Below, piece by piece: positions 26,091 to 32,964 of a DNA stretch of 64,000 nt (its first letter is position 1; each line of letters begins with the position of its first letter). Both the position numbers and the translations under genes were made by a program. The notes beneath the pieces are model-generated. The model searched no databases. It saw only the letters and a list, made by a program, of their open reading frames with translations, and was not told the origin of the DNA. Origin of the DNA: a virus; IMG/VR virus record IMGVR_UViG_3300032053_000050, positions 1 through 64,000 of that record; one strand, given 5' to 3'.

Positions 26091-26221
26091 GGGGGATAGC
26101 AAAGCAAATCACATTCTTCTTAGCTTTCCCAGCAATGTGGTGATTAGTAAGAATTACATCGCAAGGTAAAAATCAAATCTGAAATTTTGAAATCGCCGTT
26201 CAAATCGGTAATCCCCCACCA
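26091..26221 (+). tRNA. tRNA-Phe-like gene (GAA) with an enlarged D region
   Basis: Acceptor GGGGGAT/ATCCCCC, T arm CCG-TTCAAAT-CGG and an encoded CCA (26219-26221). The anticodon arm would be CAAAT-CTGAAAT-TTTG. Between acceptor and anticodon arm lie about 75 bases instead of 20, including AAAGC/GCTTT and the string TAGTAAGAATTACATCG, which resembles the Y-RNA-like motif of this window. A regular tRNA-Phe lies at 26611. Confidence 0.45.
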
Positions 26222-26226
26222 ATAAT

Positions 26227-26296
26227 ACTTCTATGGTCTAACATTCATAGGACGCATCGGCCGATGTAATTTGGGTATGAAATCCCAATAGAGGTA
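26227..26296 (+). tRNA. tRNA-like gene with collapsed anticodon arm
   Basis: Acceptor ACTTCTA/TAGAGGT pairs over seven bases, and TTGGG-TATGAAA-TCCCA stands for the T arm, but the anticodon arm is GCATC-GGCC-GATGT with only a four-base loop. It cannot decode as written. Confidence 0.4.
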
Positions 26297-26304
26297 AATT
26301 TTTA

Positions 26305-26385
26305 AAGTTGTAGTAAGGTAAATGAGTTACTTCGCCGAACCATTAAATTCAGTTAAAATGACACTCAAACCAAATTTCTCAACTT
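26305..26385 (+). ncRNA. Y-RNA-like element A
   Basis: Closing helix AAGTTG (26305-26310) / CAACTT (26380-26385). Inside, TAGTAAGG...GAGTTACTTCG on the 5' side and AAATTTCT on the 3' side match the other copies at 44659, 49254, 51175 and 34711. The short interior has no clear tRNA arms. Helix bases differ from the other copies but stay paired. Confidence 0.55.
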
Positions 26386-26391
26386 AATTTT

Positions 26392-26462
26392 GTTCTATGG
26401 TGTAACAGGAAACATATCTGCCTCTGAAGTAGAAGAGTATAGGTTCGAAGCCTATTAGAACA
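26392..26462 (+). tRNA. tRNA-Gln (CTG)
   Basis: Acceptor GTTCTAT with TTAGAAC (one mismatch), anticodon arm TCTGC-CTCTGAA-GTAGA, T loop TTCGAAG. Confidence 0.75.
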
Positions 26463-26484
26463 GCGACTTTTTAACCTTTGAACT

Positions 26485-26557
26485 TGCCCTTTTATGTAAT
26501 GGTTTAGCATATTAGTTTTTGAAGCTAAGAGTCAGAGTTCGAATCTCTGAAGGGCAG
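26485..26557 (+). tRNA. tRNA-Gln (TTG)
   Basis: Acceptor TGCCCTT/AAGGGCA, anticodon arm TTAGT-TTTTGAA-GCTAA, T arm CAGAG-TTCGAAT-CTCTG. Confidence 0.85.
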
Positions 26558-26610
26558 CATGGTGCATAAAGGAGATATGCTTAAATGGGATTCAAATCAC
26601 CAGCCATAAC

Positions 26611-26686
26611 GGAGTGATAACATAGATGGTCTGTGTGCCGGACTGAAAATTCGGAAGTGGTTTGGGATCGATACCCCCTCACTCCA
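26611..26686 (+). tRNA. tRNA-Phe (GAA)
   Basis: Acceptor GGAGTGA/TCACTCC, anticodon arm CCGGA-CTGAAAA-TTCGG, T loop ATCGATA variant. Confidence 0.85.
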
Positions 26687-26717
26687 CAAAGAAACATATA
26701 TAGATTTTTGATATAAT

Positions 26718-26730
26718 GTTCTTTGATATA
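26718..26730 (+). promoter_or_regulatory. boxA-like antitermination sequence
   Basis: GTTCTTTGATATA eleven bases before tRNA-Pro, matching the Bacteroidota rRNA leader sequence GTTCTTTGACATATT. Confidence 0.45.
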
Positions 26731-26740
26731 TTGATTTTTT

Positions 26741-26828
26741 CGGGATGTAGGTCCGTAGTCAGGTAGCGGTCCCGCCTTGGAAGCGGGTGGATATGATTCC
26801 CTCACAGGTTCGATTCCTGTTATCCCGA
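26741..26828 (+). tRNA. tRNA-Pro (TGG) with long variable region
   Basis: Acceptor CGGGAT.../...ATCCCG with C1-G72 and A73 as in Pro tRNAs; anticodon arm CCCGC-CTTGGAA-GCGGG. The variable region is about 17 bases, longer than usual for Pro. Confidence 0.85.
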
Positions 26829-26840
26829 CCCTCTAATATT

Positions 26841-26914
26841 GTCCGTGTAGGAAAATGGTAAACCGCTTGCCTTAGAAGCAAGATTTTTTATGGGTTCGAA
26901 TCCCATCATGGACA
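26841..26914 (+). tRNA. tRNA-Leu (TAG)
   Basis: Acceptor GTCCGTG/CATGGAC, anticodon arm CTTGC-CTTAGAA-GCAAG, T arm TGGG-TTCGAAT-CCCA. The variable region is short for a Leu tRNA. Confidence 0.8.
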
Positions 26915-26935
26915 CAAAATAAACAGTTAGCTAAT

Positions 26936-27010
26936 GCTCCCATAGCCCAAATGGTAGAGGCAACAAGTTTAAGCCTTGTATAGGTATCGGTTCGAATCCG
27001 ATAGGGAGTA
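26936..27010 (+). tRNA. tRNA-Leu (TAA)
   Basis: Anticodon arm ACAAG-TTTAAGC-CTTGT and T arm ATCGG-TTCGAAT-CCGAT. Acceptor GCTCCCA with AGGGAGT has a wobble and a mismatch. Confidence 0.75.
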
Positions 27011-27022
27011 CAAAAAATAAAT

Positions 27023-27107
27023 TGCCCAGATGATGAAACTGGTAACCATATCGGTCTAAGAAGCCGATGCCAATCTGGCTTAAGGGTTCGAGTCCCTTTT
27101 TGGGCAC
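27023..27107 (+). tRNA. tRNA-Leu (AAG), class II
   Basis: Acceptor TGCCCAG/TTGGGCA, anticodon arm TCGGT-CTAAGAA-GCCGA, long variable arm, T arm AAGGG-TTCGAGT-CCCTT. An A at position 34 is unusual for a bacterial-type Leu tRNA. Confidence 0.8.
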
Positions 27108-27154
27108 AATTTAAACATATTGTTTAAATTAAATTAAAATAAATTAAGAATAAA

Positions 27155-27364
27155 ATGAGTGAAAAAACAACAAAATTGAACGGAACAGTTAAATTTTTTA
27201 ATTCAACAAAAGGCTTTGGCTTCATTAAGGATTACAATTCTACAAAAGAGTATTTTTGCCATGTAACTGGATGTATCGATACAATTAATGAAAATGATGA
27301 AGTAGAATTTGATTTAAAATCTGGCCTAAAGGGTGAAAATGCAATTAATGTAAAATTAATATAA
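27155..27364 (+). CDS. Cold-shock-domain protein
   Basis: 69 residues. GTVKFFNSTKGFGFI is RNP1-type and EYFCHVTG takes the RNP2 position (VFVH in typical Csp). A single-stranded nucleic-acid chaperone. It sits inside the tRNA array, between tRNA-Leu and tRNA-Tyr, and could act on structured RNAs or help transcription through them (CspA-type antitermination), though that is inference. Confidence 0.88.
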   Translation: MSEKTTKLNGTVKFFNSTKGFGFIKDYNSTKEYFCHVTGCIDTINENDEVEFDLKSGLKGENAINVKLI

Positions 27365-27421
27365 TTCACGAATTGATAAAGGAGGTCAGGTGACTACGTC
27401 CGATTAAACGATGTCACAAAT

Positions 27422-27490
27422 GGGATAGATTCTTTGGAGAAACCGGAACTGTAAATTCTCACCTAGTAGGTTCGATGCCTGCCTATCCCA
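27422..27490 (+). tRNA. tRNA-Tyr (GTA)
   Basis: Acceptor GGGATAG/CTATCCC, anticodon loop CTGTAAA on a weak stem CGGAA/TTCTC, T arm GTAGG-TTCGATG-CCTGC. Lacks the long variable arm typical of bacterial Tyr. Confidence 0.65.
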
Positions 27491-27555
27491 CAAATATTTG
27501 AAACAAGACTATACATTATAAAAAATAAAATTTTGGCACAAAGTAGATTGATATG

Positions 27556-27591
27556 GTAGTAACTACATGAGTGGCCACTCTACTACCAACA
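27556..27591 (+). ncRNA. Hairpin between tRNA-Tyr and tRNA-Glu
   Basis: GGTAGT.../...ACTACC enclosing the palindrome GAGTGGCCACTC. It may be a processing or transcription signal within the array. Confidence 0.35.
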
Positions 27592-27593
27592 AT

Positions 27594-27668
27594 GGCCCGT
27601 TCGTCTAGATGGTTTAGGACATCGCCCCTTCAAAGCGAAGATCATGGATTCGAATTCCATACGGGCTA
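27594..27668 (+). tRNA. tRNA-Glu (TTC) with C33
   Basis: Acceptor GGCCCGT/ACGGGCT, T arm ATGGA-TTCGAAT-TCCAT. The anticodon loop reads CCTTCAA: if TTC is the anticodon, position 33 is C where U is nearly universal. Confidence 0.75.
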
Positions 27669-27710
27669 CAAATTTTAGTAATTATGTTAAAACACACATG
27701 GAGAGGAATT

Positions 27711-27794
27711 ATGTTATTTTTTTTGTTAATTCCTGCATTATTATTTTATCTATTATCTATATTTTTTATATGGCTATCAAAAAAAATATTTTAA
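27711..27794 (+). CDS. Possible 27-residue membrane peptide
   Basis: ATG preceded by GAGAGGAATT (a fair Shine-Dalgarno), encoding a single hydrophobic span (MLFFLLIPALLFYLLSIFFI...). It sits 43 bases after tRNA-Glu and ahead of the 27806 gene. Confidence 0.4.
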   Translation: MLFFLLIPALLFYLLSIFFIWLSKKIF

Positions 27795-27805
27795 TAAATA
27801 TAAAA

Positions 27806-28108
27806 ATGCAAGCATATAAATTATTCAGAATTCTTAAATCTGGTCATATTACATCTTTATTTATTAATAAATCAGAACATTTAAAAAGAAATGTTTGGAT
27901 AGATGCAAAAAGTTATCCAACAAAAGGTTTTAAAATAAGACCATATTGGCATTGTACAGAAAAACCTAATGCACCTCATTTAAGCATGAAAAATAGAGTA
28001 TGGTTAAAAGTTGAAATGGAAAATTATGAAGAATTTATAAGACCAGAATATCAAGGTGGAAAATGGTTTTTAGCTAAAAAACTTAAAATATATAATAATA
28101 TTATTTAA
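27806..28108 (+). CDS. Conserved small phage protein
   Basis: 100 residues from ATG 27806; the open frame extends up into tRNA-Glu but those codons are not plausible. Motifs YPTKGFKIRPYWHC, APHLSMKNRVWLKVE and GGKWFLAKKLKI are familiar from a phage family of unknown function that I have seen with the same order, so the start is well placed. Confidence 0.7.
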   Translation: MQAYKLFRILKSGHITSLFINKSEHLKRNVWIDAKSYPTKGFKIRPYWHCTEKPNAPHLSMKNRVWLKVEMENYEEFIRPEYQGGKWFLAKKLKIYNNII

Positions 28109-28120
28109 AAAATATTTTTT

Positions 28121-28146
28121 TATATCAAAACTTTATATTATATTTG
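28121..28146 (+). promoter_or_regulatory. Promoter of the structured-RNA/tRNA block
   Basis: TATATCAAAA at 28121-28130 and TATATTTG at 28139-28146, followed 18 bases later by boxA-like GTTCTTTAACATA (28165-28177). This is the strongest promoter-plus-boxA pair in the window. Confidence 0.65.
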
Positions 28147-28151
28147 TACTA

Positions 28152-28495
28152 TAAATAAAATATAGTTCTTTAACATATTAAGAGTGAGACAAAGAGTCAA
28201 TAACAATTATTTGCGTAAGTGAAGAAAGTGAGATTCGGCTTTCGAGGTAGCACTCGTAAAATCTACTAACGGCAGAAGTATAATAAAAGAGTTAAAGCTA
28301 GCAGAACACTCTATAAAACTTGACTTCGGATTTGGGTGACTATCCGCAAGGTGTCAATATGCAGATGAAACTGTATAACTGCAAGCACCCAGGCATTTAA
28401 GAAAAAACTTCGCATAAAATGAACATCTGCCAGTTGTTCAAAGTAATGTAAGAAGTCTCTGGAAAAAAGTAACTTGGCAGAGTGAAAGTGGAAGG
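28152..28495 (+). ncRNA. Long structured RNA with a possible pseudoknot
   Basis: A 340-base stretch without a gene, under the promoter at 28121. Helices I can pair: AGAGTG/CACTCT, CGGAT/ATCCG (28326-28351 area), TGCAG/CTGCA, CTGCCA/TGGCAG (28427-28481 area), GCAGATG/CATCTGC, and GGGTG in a loop with CACCC downstream, which would be a pseudoknot. Position beside tRNAs recalls large phage RNAs such as GOLLD/ROOL; I see no direct proof of either. Confidence 0.5.
28165..28177 (+). promoter_or_regulatory. boxA-like antitermination sequence
   Basis: GTTCTTTAACATA, very close to classical boxA (TGCTCTTTAACA), near the start of an RNA with no reading frame. Confidence 0.55.
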
Positions 28496-28499
28496 AGTT

Positions 28500-28570
28500 T
28501 TAGTAGTAGTTTAATTGGCTAAAACACCGCGTGAAGTGGTAATATGGATTCGAATTCCATCTACTAACCA
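28500..28570 (+). tRNA. tRNA-like gene with a shortened anticodon arm
   Basis: Acceptor TTAGTAG/CTACTAA, D stem GTTT/AAAC, T arm ATGGA-TTCGAAT-TCCAT, CCA-like end. The anticodon arm is only CCGC-GTGAA-GTGG (five-base loop), so no normal anticodon; GTG (His) is the closest reading. Confidence 0.45.
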
Positions 28571-28712
28571 AAAAATCTGTTGAAGACAAACACTGGGTAA
28601 CCAGGTCCACCAAGATTTGGACAGTTTATCGGATGATAGAGAGTGTTGAAACAAACAGCCAGAATCCTGGTTACAGGAGCGGTAATCTATTTAACTTGGT
28701 AACAGATTTTTT
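28570..28712 (+). ncRNA. Structured RNA closed by a 12-bp helix
   Basis: AAAAAATCTGTT (28570-28581) pairs perfectly with AACAGATTTTTT (28701-28712). Inside, GTAACCAGG/CCTGGTTAC (28597-28605 with 28666-28674) and GTCCA/TGGAC form nested helices. No coding frame. The 3' T-run may double as terminator. Confidence 0.6.
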
Positions 28713-28715
28713 ACA

Positions 28716-28804
28716 TAGCTCCTGTCAACGACAGAAAAAGTGTGAATCTATCTAAAATAGTACTTATAAAAGATAGAAAACCGATGAAAGATCGGCGGGA
28801 GCTA
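28716..28804 (+). ncRNA. tRNA-shaped RNA (89 nt four-way junction)
   Basis: Closing stem TAGCTCC/GGAGCTA, then hairpins TGTC-aac-GACA, CTATC/GATAG (19-base loop) and CCGAT-gaaag-ATCGG. The layout (7-bp acceptor-like stem and three arms) is a cloverleaf, but there is no T-loop sequence, no usual D-loop and no anticodon. It lies three bases before tRNA-Leu(CAA). Confidence 0.5.
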
Positions 28805-28807
28805 CCT

Positions 28808-28889
28808 GTTAAGATGTTGTAAATGGAAGCCAAGCTGGTTTCAAAAACCAGTGTTGAAAGACGTGAGGGTTCGAATCCCTCTCTTAACA
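28808..28889 (+). tRNA. tRNA-Leu (CAA), class II
   Basis: Acceptor GTTAAGA/TCTTAAC, anticodon arm CTGGT-TTCAAAA-ACCAG, long variable arm, T arm GAGGG-TTCGAAT-CCCTC. Confidence 0.85.
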
Positions 28890-28921
28890 CTAATTTGTAG
28901 TATTTATTTAATAATAAAAAA

Positions 28922-29176
28922 ATGTTATTAATTCTTGAAATTCTTTTAACTATTTTTGCATGGCGAAAAGGTTGGAAATGGTTTGCTTTACTTCCATTAG
29001 GTATTGGTGTAGTAATTAGTTTCTTAATAGGCATTATTGTTGGAGCATCTGGCGGATCAGTTGATACTGCTAAAGGTATAGGACTTGTATTTGATATTTT
29101 AGTTATTATTATTCTTGTTGTTATGAATATTAAAAAACCCGATGAAACTAAATCTGATGTCACAAAAGAATTCTAA
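28922..29176 (+). CDS. Small two-helix membrane protein
   Basis: 84 residues with two hydrophobic spans (residues about 18-41 and 52-70) joined by a glycine-rich loop (GASGGSVDTAKG) and a charged tail. Function unknown; overlaps the next gene. Confidence 0.6.
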   Translation: MLLILEILLTIFAWRKGWKWFALLPLGIGVVISFLIGIIVGASGGSVDTAKGIGLVFDILVIIILVVMNIKKPDETKSDVTKEF

Positions 29177-29333
29177 AAAAATAAAAAATATTTGTGAAAA
29201 ATGCGCTGCTAAACAAAATAAAACATTAGCAGGGGTTGCATCATTTTGGGAAGATATCTGTGATGTTTGTCTTAAAGAAACAATGGTGGCGGATATTTAT
29301 GATTTTATATATTATTTAGAAGATGATTTTTAA
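29157..29333 (+). CDS. Small zinc-ribbon protein
   Basis: 58 residues from ATG 29157 (MSQKNSKKIKNICEKCAAK...), with CEKC and CDVC pairs around a tryptophan. The start lies inside the preceding gene in another frame, and the stop shares a base with the next ATG. Confidence 0.5.
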   Translation: MSQKNSKKIKNICEKCAAKQNKTLAGVASFWEDICDVCLKETMVADIYDFIYYLEDDF

Positions 29334-29392
29334 TGAAAAAATATAAACCAAAGGAAAATCATTGGAATTTTAGAATAATAACTGAAAAATAA
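29333..29392 (+). CDS. Very short ORF
   Basis: 19 residues (MKKYKPKENHWNFRIITEK), coupled to the zinc-ribbon stop. Only position supports it. Confidence 0.25.
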   Translation: MKKYKPKENHWNFRIITEK

Positions 29393-29415
29393 ATTTCCAC
29401 AGAAATATAAAATAT

Positions 29416-29673
29416 ATGAATGAACTTTCAAAAGAACCACAAGGCAATGAAGCTAATACCTTGTTAGGCACAATACTTTCTAAATCAGTAACATTTAAAA
29501 TAGAAATACGTGAATTAGATAAAACTGTACCATTGAACGAAGTGGAAAATTTCAAAGAATGGCTAGAACATAAAGCATTGGAGGTTGGAACAGGTAGACA
29601 ACACGAACATTACGGATATACTGATGATTATAAAGATGACATTGGTGTATCTTTTTACGTGTATTGTGCCTAA
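29416..29673 (+). CDS. Small uncharacterised protein
   Basis: 85 residues, acidic, with a His/Tyr-rich segment (GRQHEHYGYTDDYKDD). No family recognised. Confidence 0.5.
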   Translation: MNELSKEPQGNEANTLLGTILSKSVTFKIEIRELDKTVPLNEVENFKEWLEHKALEVGTGRQHEHYGYTDDYKDDIGVSFYVYCA

Positions 29674-29783
29674 CTAGCGTGTACCCCTGAGTTTTTCAGG
29701 CTCACACATAAATTGAATTAAATATGATCGAAAAAAGGTACAATAAATTCAAAGCTGAGCAGAAACATTAAAAAATCAAAAAA

Positions 29784-29957
29784 ATGAGTTATAAAAAAGA
29801 TTTTAAAAGACGAGAATTAGAACATGAACTTTATTGGGAAGAACAAGAACTCAGAAAAGAGGCTAAGCAAAAACAAGAAAAGATTTGGCAAGATAAACTT
29901 CGCAAAGGGAGAGAACGTTTACAACACTTAAAAGATCTACAAAATGAGAATAATTAA
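29784..29957 (+). CDS. Short coiled-coil protein
   Basis: 57 residues (MSYKKDFKRRELEHELYWEE...), a continuous highly charged helix. Overlaps the start of the following frameshifted gene by 14 bases. Confidence 0.5.
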   Translation: MSYKKDFKRRELEHELYWEEQELRKEAKQKQEKIWQDKLRKGRERLQHLKDLQNENN

Positions 29958-30317
29958 AATTAATGCAAAATGTAGCGATCTTTGTTATTCAGAATATATT
30001 GTTAATGGAAAACCGTTGCTGAAAATGACGGTTATCCTGTTGACATTACCGGATTAAGTTATGGAGATTATATTGTTTTTAAATTAGATTTAGATATAGG
30101 GAAAATCGTTAATTGGAAAGTTCCTACTCATGAAAAAATAATGGATGCCTTTAAAGAAGATGACGAAAATGAAGAAGAAGATGATAATAGTTTTATTTTA
30201 AAAGGAGATATTTTAGTTGAAAGAGAATCAGATTTAGTTGATTTTACTAAAGACCCATCTTTTAATGATTTTCCTGAAGGATGGATTAGAACTTCTAAAG
30301 ATCGTTGGAAAAAATAA
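29944..30317 (+). pseudogene. Conserved small phage protein split by a frameshift
   Basis: The first frame gives MRIIKINAKCSDLCYSEYIV...NGK and the next frame continues ENDGYPVDITGLSYGDYIVF...VNWKVPTHEK to 30317. I recognise the joined order INAKCSD...NG...DGY...GDYI as a known phage family of unknown function. The shift is near 30012-30022 and would be cured by one extra base in the run after GGA. Confidence 0.6.
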
Positions 30318-30341
30318 TTTTATTAACAAATTTATAAAAAC

Positions 30342-30845
30342 ATGAAAAACTTATTATTAATTTTATGTTTGATGGTTATATTAATATTAATACCATCTAC
30401 AATTATTGCTCAAACTGATAATACTTCTCATAAAAGTCCATTTGCATTTAGTGTACATGGAGGATATTCATGGCTTGATGGTGTTATTGGAGCTGATTTT
30501 CAATCAGGTTTATTAGGTATATCTGGTGGTTGGATGCCAACCACCATGCCTATATCTGGAACACGTATAAATTCTACTGGAATAGCTTTATCTTTATATA
30601 GTAATCCTCCTACAGAATCTAGTGCTTTTTATTTATCTATTGGAGTTAATTCACATGGATATAGATATGAAGATAGTTTTGGAAATGCACAATCAAAATC
30701 TATGGCTATAGTAATGGGAGGTTGGAAATATAATGTTAATATGTTATATTTAAAAATGGGATCAGGATACGGATGGTGTGATGAAGCCGGAGTATGGACA
30801 GCTGAAATAACATTGGGCATAAATTTATTTAAAAATTATAAATAA
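30342..30845 (+). CDS. Secreted beta-rich protein
   Basis: 167 residues with signal peptide (LLLILCLMVILILIPSTIIA). The mature part has alternating strands with terminal aromatic residues (LGINLFKNYK), as in small outer-membrane barrels. No family named. Confidence 0.6.
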   Translation: MKNLLLILCLMVILILIPSTIIAQTDNTSHKSPFAFSVHGGYSWLDGVIGADFQSGLLGISGGWMPTTMPISGTRINSTGIALSLYSNPPTESSAFYLSIGVNSHGYRYEDSFGNAQSKSMAIVMGGWKYNVNMLYLKMGSGYGWCDEAGVWTAEITLGINLFKNYK

Positions 30846-30859
30846 AAAATTAATTAAAG

Positions 30860-31270
30860 ATGAAAAAATCAAATTTCTTAAAAGTATTGTTTGCGTCATT
30901 AATAATGATATTAATAATTGGTATATTTTCATGTGAAGAAGATCTTCTTAATTGTGAAGTTTACCATACTGGAACATTAAATATTTATAATGATTTTCCC
31001 GGAGTCATAATAGTAGATGTATTTACTGAAAATAGTTTTAGAGGAGAACGTACTCTTGGTATAGGACAATCGACTATTTATAGTAATATTCCAGCAGGAA
31101 ATGTTGAAATATGGGAAACTGATGCATATAGTGATTGGGGATATTGGGATACTTATGTTGAAGAATGTGAAATCACAGATTTTTCTATATATTATGAAAT
31201 AAAAGGAATACAACAAATATTAAAAATACCTCTTAATATAGAACAAAAAATAAAAAGTGATAAAAAATAA
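30860..31270 (+). CDS. Small lipoprotein
   Basis: 136 residues; MILIIGIFSCEEDL carries a lipobox (IFSC). The rest is beta-rich (TGTLNIYNDFPGVIIVDVF) and acidic. Follows the 30342 gene by 14 bases. Confidence 0.6.
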   Translation: MKKSNFLKVLFASLIMILIIGIFSCEEDLLNCEVYHTGTLNIYNDFPGVIIVDVFTENSFRGERTLGIGQSTIYSNIPAGNVEIWETDAYSDWGYWDTYVEECEITDFSIYYEIKGIQQILKIPLNIEQKIKSDKK

Positions 31271-31306
31271 AAGTTTTATTTTTTATTAATATATAAACAT
31301 TATAAT

Positions 31307-31377
31307 TGTTCATTGGTGTAATGGTAACACATCGCCCTTTGAAGGCGGTATTTAAGGTTCGAATCCTTAATGAACAA
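31307..31377 (+). tRNA. tRNA-Gln (TTG)
   Basis: Acceptor TGTTCAT/ATGAACA, anticodon arm CGCC-CTTTGAA-GGCG, T arm AAGG-TTCGAAT-CCTT. The third Gln tRNA of the window. Confidence 0.85.
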
Positions 31378-31409
31378 CTGTAGTAATTAGTTAATAATAA
31401 TTTAGAATT

Positions 31410-31610
31410 ATGAAAAGTAGTGTTATTTATAAAGGCTACGTAATTGAGATTAATGAAACAACATCAAATTATCATTTTATTGTTAAAAAAGATAATAAGA
31501 TAATTTTAGAATCAGTTGGAGGATTTCCACTTCCAGAAGAAGCTGAAATACAAGGAAAATTGTATGTAAATCGTTTAATTGCTAGTAATAGTGGTTGGAG
31601 AGTATTATAA
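31410..31610 (+). CDS. Small protein, paralogue of the next gene
   Basis: 66 residues (IYKGYVIEINETTSNYHFIV...). The pattern GYVIEI...YHFIVK is repeated in the next protein as DYIIEI...FEFVVK. No known function. Confidence 0.5.
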   Translation: MKSSVIYKGYVIEINETTSNYHFIVKKDNKIILESVGGFPLPEEAEIQGKLYVNRLIASNSGWRVL

Positions 31611-31795
31611 TGATTATAGAAAATTATAATTACAATGATTATATAATTGAAATTCATGAAAATCCAATTTATCATGATTTTGAATTTGTAGTAAAATCTT
31701 TTGATGGTTCTATTATTGAAGGAACAAGTTTACACCCATATTTACAAAAATGTGATGCTGAAATGGCTGCAAAAATTCTAATAAGTGAAATATAA
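31610..31795 (+). CDS. Small protein, paralogue of the previous gene
   Basis: 61 residues from ATG 31610, which shares a base with the stop of its paralogue. Same short alpha/beta pattern with an acidic C-terminal helix (CDAEMAAKILISEI). Confidence 0.5.
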   Translation: MIIENYNYNDYIIEIHENPIYHDFEFVVKSFDGSIIEGTSLHPYLQKCDAEMAAKILISEI

Positions 31796-32021
31796 TAGTT
31801 TAAATATAGTCATTGGAAAATTAATTATTATTGATAATAATCTTTTTTTTAAAAATGAAGATTGGCTATTAAAAGTTAATAATGTAACATCTAACGATAA
31901 AGGTTTTTTTCAAATTGCGGGATGGTATGTTTATAAAGAACCTTTAGATTTAGATGATTTTAATTATGAAGTTAAAATTTTAAATGATAAATATTGTCAT
32001 TTAATTAAAAAATATGAATAA
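31785..32021 (+). CDS. Small uncharacterised protein
   Basis: 78 residues, beta-rich (IVIGKLIIIDNNLFFKNEDW). Overlaps both neighbours slightly; ends inside the apt start. Confidence 0.45.
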   Translation: MKYNSLNIVIGKLIIIDNNLFFKNEDWLLKVNNVTSNDKGFFQIAGWYVYKEPLDLDDFNYEVKILNDKYCHLIKKYE

Positions 32022-32550
32022 ACAACAACTTAATATTAAAGAATTAATAAAAGATATTCCCGATTTTCCTCAAAAAGGGATTATATTTAGAGATATAACG
32101 ACTCTCTTAAACAACGATAGAGGAATTATATTAATTCAAAATGAAATTAATGATTCAATTAATTATCATTTAACTTTTAATAAAGTTGTAGCTATAGAAG
32201 CTAGAGGATTTATAATAGGTTCTTTATTAGTTACAAAAAAAATTAGACCTCTTGTATTAGCAAGAAAACCTGGTAAACTTCCTAATGAAATTCTTCAAAA
32301 AAAATATTCTTCAGAATATGCTGATGATACTATATGTATACAATTATCGGATATCTCTAGAAGTGATAATATTATTGTTGTTGATGATGTTTTAGCTACA
32401 GGAAGAACTGCAAAAACAACTTGTGAAATTATAGAAACTTTAGGAGGTAGAATAGAAGCATGTTATTTCTTAATTGAGTTAGACCAATTGAGGGGGAGAG
32501 AAAAATTAGAAAGATTAGGCATAAATGTAATATCAAGCATACATTATTAA
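32014..32550 (+). CDS. apt: Adenine phosphoribosyltransferase
   Basis: 178 residues. PDFPQKGIIFRDITTLL at the N-terminus, EARGFIIGS, ARKPGKLP and the PRPP-binding IIVVDDVLATGRTAKT are the family hallmarks. It makes AMP from adenine and PRPP, salvaging purine from degraded host DNA. Full length for the family. Confidence 0.92.
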   Translation: MNKQQLNIKELIKDIPDFPQKGIIFRDITTLLNNDRGIILIQNEINDSINYHLTFNKVVAIEARGFIIGSLLVTKKIRPLVLARKPGKLPNEILQKKYSSEYADDTICIQLSDISRSDNIIVVDDVLATGRTAKTTCEIIETLGGRIEACYFLIELDQLRGREKLERLGINVISSIHY

Positions 32551-32565
32551 AATAATTATACTGAA

Positions 32566-32961
32566 ATGGAAGTAGATTCAACAGATTCAACAAATTCAAT
32601 AAACTATTATGGTGATCAATCTTGGCAACAATGGATTCCAAATCCATGGGAACCTTGGATGCCTGAACCAATACCAATAACTCCTTATCCGAATACTCCT
32701 AATGTGCCTACAAAAACAATTAAAAGAATTACTCGTACTATTGAAAAATATGGTCCAATAGGAGAATATCTTGGAAGAGAAGTTATTACTGAAGATCTTG
32801 AAGATGTTGAAGTTCCTGATTATTCTTGGAAACCAGATTATAATAACTATCCAATTATAACATGTAACTATCCAATTATAACATATGATTTAATATATAA
32901 TATAAGTACTGATATAAATTCTCCTTATAATCAAAATGTTTCTTTCACTTCTCAAAACTAA
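32566..32961 (+). CDS. Proline-rich uncharacterised protein
   Basis: 131 residues with WIPNPWEPWMPEPIPITPYP near the N-terminus, a middle KYGPIGEYLGREV segment and a small internal repeat (NYPIITCNYPIITYD). Possibly virion-associated or disordered; no family. Confidence 0.5.
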   Translation: MEVDSTDSTNSINYYGDQSWQQWIPNPWEPWMPEPIPITPYPNTPNVPTKTIKRITRTIEKYGPIGEYLGREVITEDLEDVEVPDYSWKPDYNNYPIITCNYPIITYDLIYNISTDINSPYNQNVSFTSQN

Positions 32962-32964
32962 TTT

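Noticed and set aside
26581-26805. 74-residue minus-strand ORF across tRNA-Phe and tRNA-Pro
   Set aside because: It is the antisense of two tRNA genes; no promoter or family support.
27644-28108. 154-residue protein starting inside tRNA-Glu
   Set aside because: The first 54 codons come from tRNA and AT-rich DNA; a family-like start (MQAYKLFRI) exists at 27806.
28711-29163. 150-residue minus-strand ORF
   Set aside because: Antisense to a structured RNA, tRNA-Leu and the 28922 membrane protein; composition is that of a shadow frame.
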